Of a DNA stretch of 64,000 bases, positions 62,761 to 64,000 are shown piece after piece. Source of the DNA: Parasedimentitalea marina (GTDB taxonomy: Bacteria; Pseudomonadota; Alphaproteobacteria; Rhodobacterales; Rhodobacteraceae). How positions within the stretch are numbered: the stretch's first letter is position 1; each line of letters starts with the position of its first letter. The notes below the pieces were generated by a model. It was not told where the DNA came from and made no database searches. It was given only the letters and a program-made list of their open reading frames with translations. The position numbers were made by a program, and so were the translations under genes. The stretch is taken from positions 2,418,001-2,482,000 of the forward strand of contig NZ_CP033219.1 in assembly GCF_004006175.1 (NCBI RefSeq), read 5' to 3'.

Positions 62761-64000
62761 ATGCCGACAGAAATCCTGATGCCCGCGCTGTCCCCCACCA
62801 TGGAGGAGGGTACCCTGGCGAAATGGCTGGTCAAAGAGGGCGACACCGTGTCCTCCGGTGACCTGATCGCCGAGATCGAAACCGACAAGGCCACGATGGA
62901 ATTCGAAGCCGTCGACGAAGGGGTGATTGGCAAAATCCTGATCGCCGAGGGCTCCGAAGGGGTGAAAGTGAACACCGCCATCGCAGTGCTGCTGGAAGAC
63001 GGTGAAAGCGCCGGTGACATCTCATCCAGCGCTGCGCCAGCTGCCACTGCAGCCGCGGTGAACGAGGCGGCCCCTGCTGCCTCCGAGGCCGCCGCACCTG
63101 CGTCATCTGCTCCGGCAGCCCCCGCAGCGGCAGACGGCAGCCGTGTCTTTGCCTCACCTCTGGCCCGTCGCATCGCGGCAGACAAAGGTCTGGATCTGGC
63201 TGCCTTGCAAGGCTCCGGCCCGCGTGGTCGTGTCGTCAAAGCTGACGTGATCAACGCAACCGCCGCCCCCAAGGCTGCTGCTCCCGCTGCTGCCGCGACT
63301 GTCTCTGCACCGGCTGCTGCCGCTGCACCTACGGGCATGTCAGCCGATATTGTGGCCAAAATGTACGCCGACCGCGACTACGACGAGGTCACCCTCGACG
63401 GCATGCGCAAAACCATCGCCGCACGCCTGACTGAGGCCAAGCAGACCATCCCGCACTTCTACCTGCGTCGTGACATTCAGCTGGATGCCCTGCTGGCCTT
63501 CCGCGCTCAACTGAACGCACAGCTCGCAGGACGCGGTGTGAAGCTCTCGGTCAACGACTTCATCATCAAGGCGGTCGCCATTGCCCTGCAACAGGTCCCC
63601 GAGGCCAATGCAGTCTGGGCCGGGGATCGTGTCTTGCAGATGAAATCCTCGGATGTGGCCGTTGCCGTTGCCATCGAGGGCGGCCTGTTCACACCAGTTC
63701 TGCAAGACGCCGACATGAAATCTCTGTCGGCCTTGTCAGCTCAGATGAAAGACATGGCGTCGCGCGCGCGCGAGCGGAAACTGGCGCCCAGCGAATATCA
63801 GGGCGGCTCCTTTGCGATCTCTAACCTGGGCATGTTCGGCATCGACAATTTCGACGCCATCGTGAACCCACCCCACGCCGGTATCCTGGCCGTGGGTGCT
63901 GGCAAGAAGCAGCCTGTTGTCGGCGCCGATGGTGAGCTGAAAGTGGCAACCGTGATGTCTGTTACCATGTCGGTGGACCACCGTGTCATCGATGGGGCCG
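62761..64000 (+). CDS. pdhC: Dihydrolipoamide acetyltransferase (E2), 3' end outside window
   Basis: The first 413 residues of the E2 core of pyruvate dehydrogenase. A lipoyl domain (residues 1-80, [15 protein letters not shown]) is followed by an Ala-rich linker, the peripheral subunit-binding domain ([20 protein letters not shown] with [13 protein letters not shown], about 123-165), and the catalytic domain from about 205 ([40 protein letters not shown]). The final visible residues [10 protein letters not shown] are part of the active-site motif (the DHRxxDG His and Asp). The gene is cut by the window end. Confidence 0.95.
   Translation, partial: MPTEILMPALSPTMEEGTLAKWLVKEGDTVSSGDLIAEIETDKATMEFEAVDEGVIGKILIAEGSEGVKVNTAIAVLLEDGESAGDISSSAAPAATAAAVNEAAPAASEAAAPASSAPAAPAAADGSRVFASPLARRIAADKGLDLAALQGSGPRGRVVKADVINATAAPKAAAPAAAATVSAPAAAAAPTGMSADIVAKMYADRDYDEVTLDGMRKTIAARLTEAKQTIPHFYLRRDIQLDALLAFRAQLNAQLAGRGVKLSVNDFIIKAVAIALQQVPEANAVWAGDRVLQMKSSDVAVAVAIEGGLFTPVLQDADMKSLSALSAQMKDMASRARERKLAPSEYQGGSFAISNLGMFGIDNFDAIVNPPHAGILAVGAGKKQPVVGADGELKVATVMSVTMSVDHRVIDGA

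Overview
The window reads as a chromosome segment of an alphaproteobacterium of the Rhodobacterales (Roseobacter group). Signs are the PDH operon with a lipoyl domain on the E1-beta subunit, a LexA box of the alphaproteobacterial type (GTTC-N7-GTTC) upstream of uvrA, several large secreted-type proteins with a C-terminal Hint domain, and a valine catabolic cluster. This placement is inferred from gene content; no 16S rRNA gene is present.

Region 1 (1-11 kb): a dead arylsulfatase fragment, a choice-of-anchor-L/Hint protein, rlmF, then a catabolic module. That module has a Tat-exported binding protein with an ABC importer (3.7-7.6 kb) converging on an ornithine-cyclodeaminase-like enzyme, a RidA-like deaminase and an agmatinase-family ureohydrolase (7.6-10 kb), with a divergent LysR regulator.

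Region 2 (11-23 kb) is accessory. It holds a Hint pseudogene, a 553-aa protein built on about 52 tandem Gly/Ser octapeptides, a divergent kinase-like plus CelD/BcsL-type acetyltransferase pair, an MFS/SnoaL pair divergent from a LuxR-HTH/TPR regulator, an RTX-Hint protein whose tail runs into an IS3 relic, and an IS5 end.

Region 3 (23.0-30.1 kb) is a decayed genomic island in tRNA-Leu(CAA). It is bounded by a 124-bp direct repeat (23008-23131 and 29948-30071) containing the 3' part of the tRNA. Inside are a double-frameshifted DUF1254 gene, a frameshifted P-loop ATPase, an IS3 element and an integrase relic. The IS3 element carries five hairpin-forming insertions of about 40 bp, four of which share conserved flanks with different apical stems. 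This is the oddest structure in the window.

Region 4 (30-64 kb) is mostly core genome. It contains a DedA/YqaA-like protein and dsbB; an Lrp regulator divergent from arginase, ctlX and ornithine cyclodeaminase (arginine and citrulline to ornithine to proline); valine degradation (isobutyryl-CoA dehydrogenase, 3-hydroxyisobutyryl-CoA hydrolase, mmsB); uvrA; lpdA; queA; an AsmA/YhdP-like protein and bcp; an M23 peptidase overlapping a bactofilin; two cyclophilins; pgk; ftsB; and pdhA-pdhB-pdhC, the last cut by the window end. lpdA lies 16 kb from pdhABC but shares with it a TAGTTTA-N4-TAAACTA inverted repeat just upstream of the start codon, a candidate operator for the whole PDH complex.
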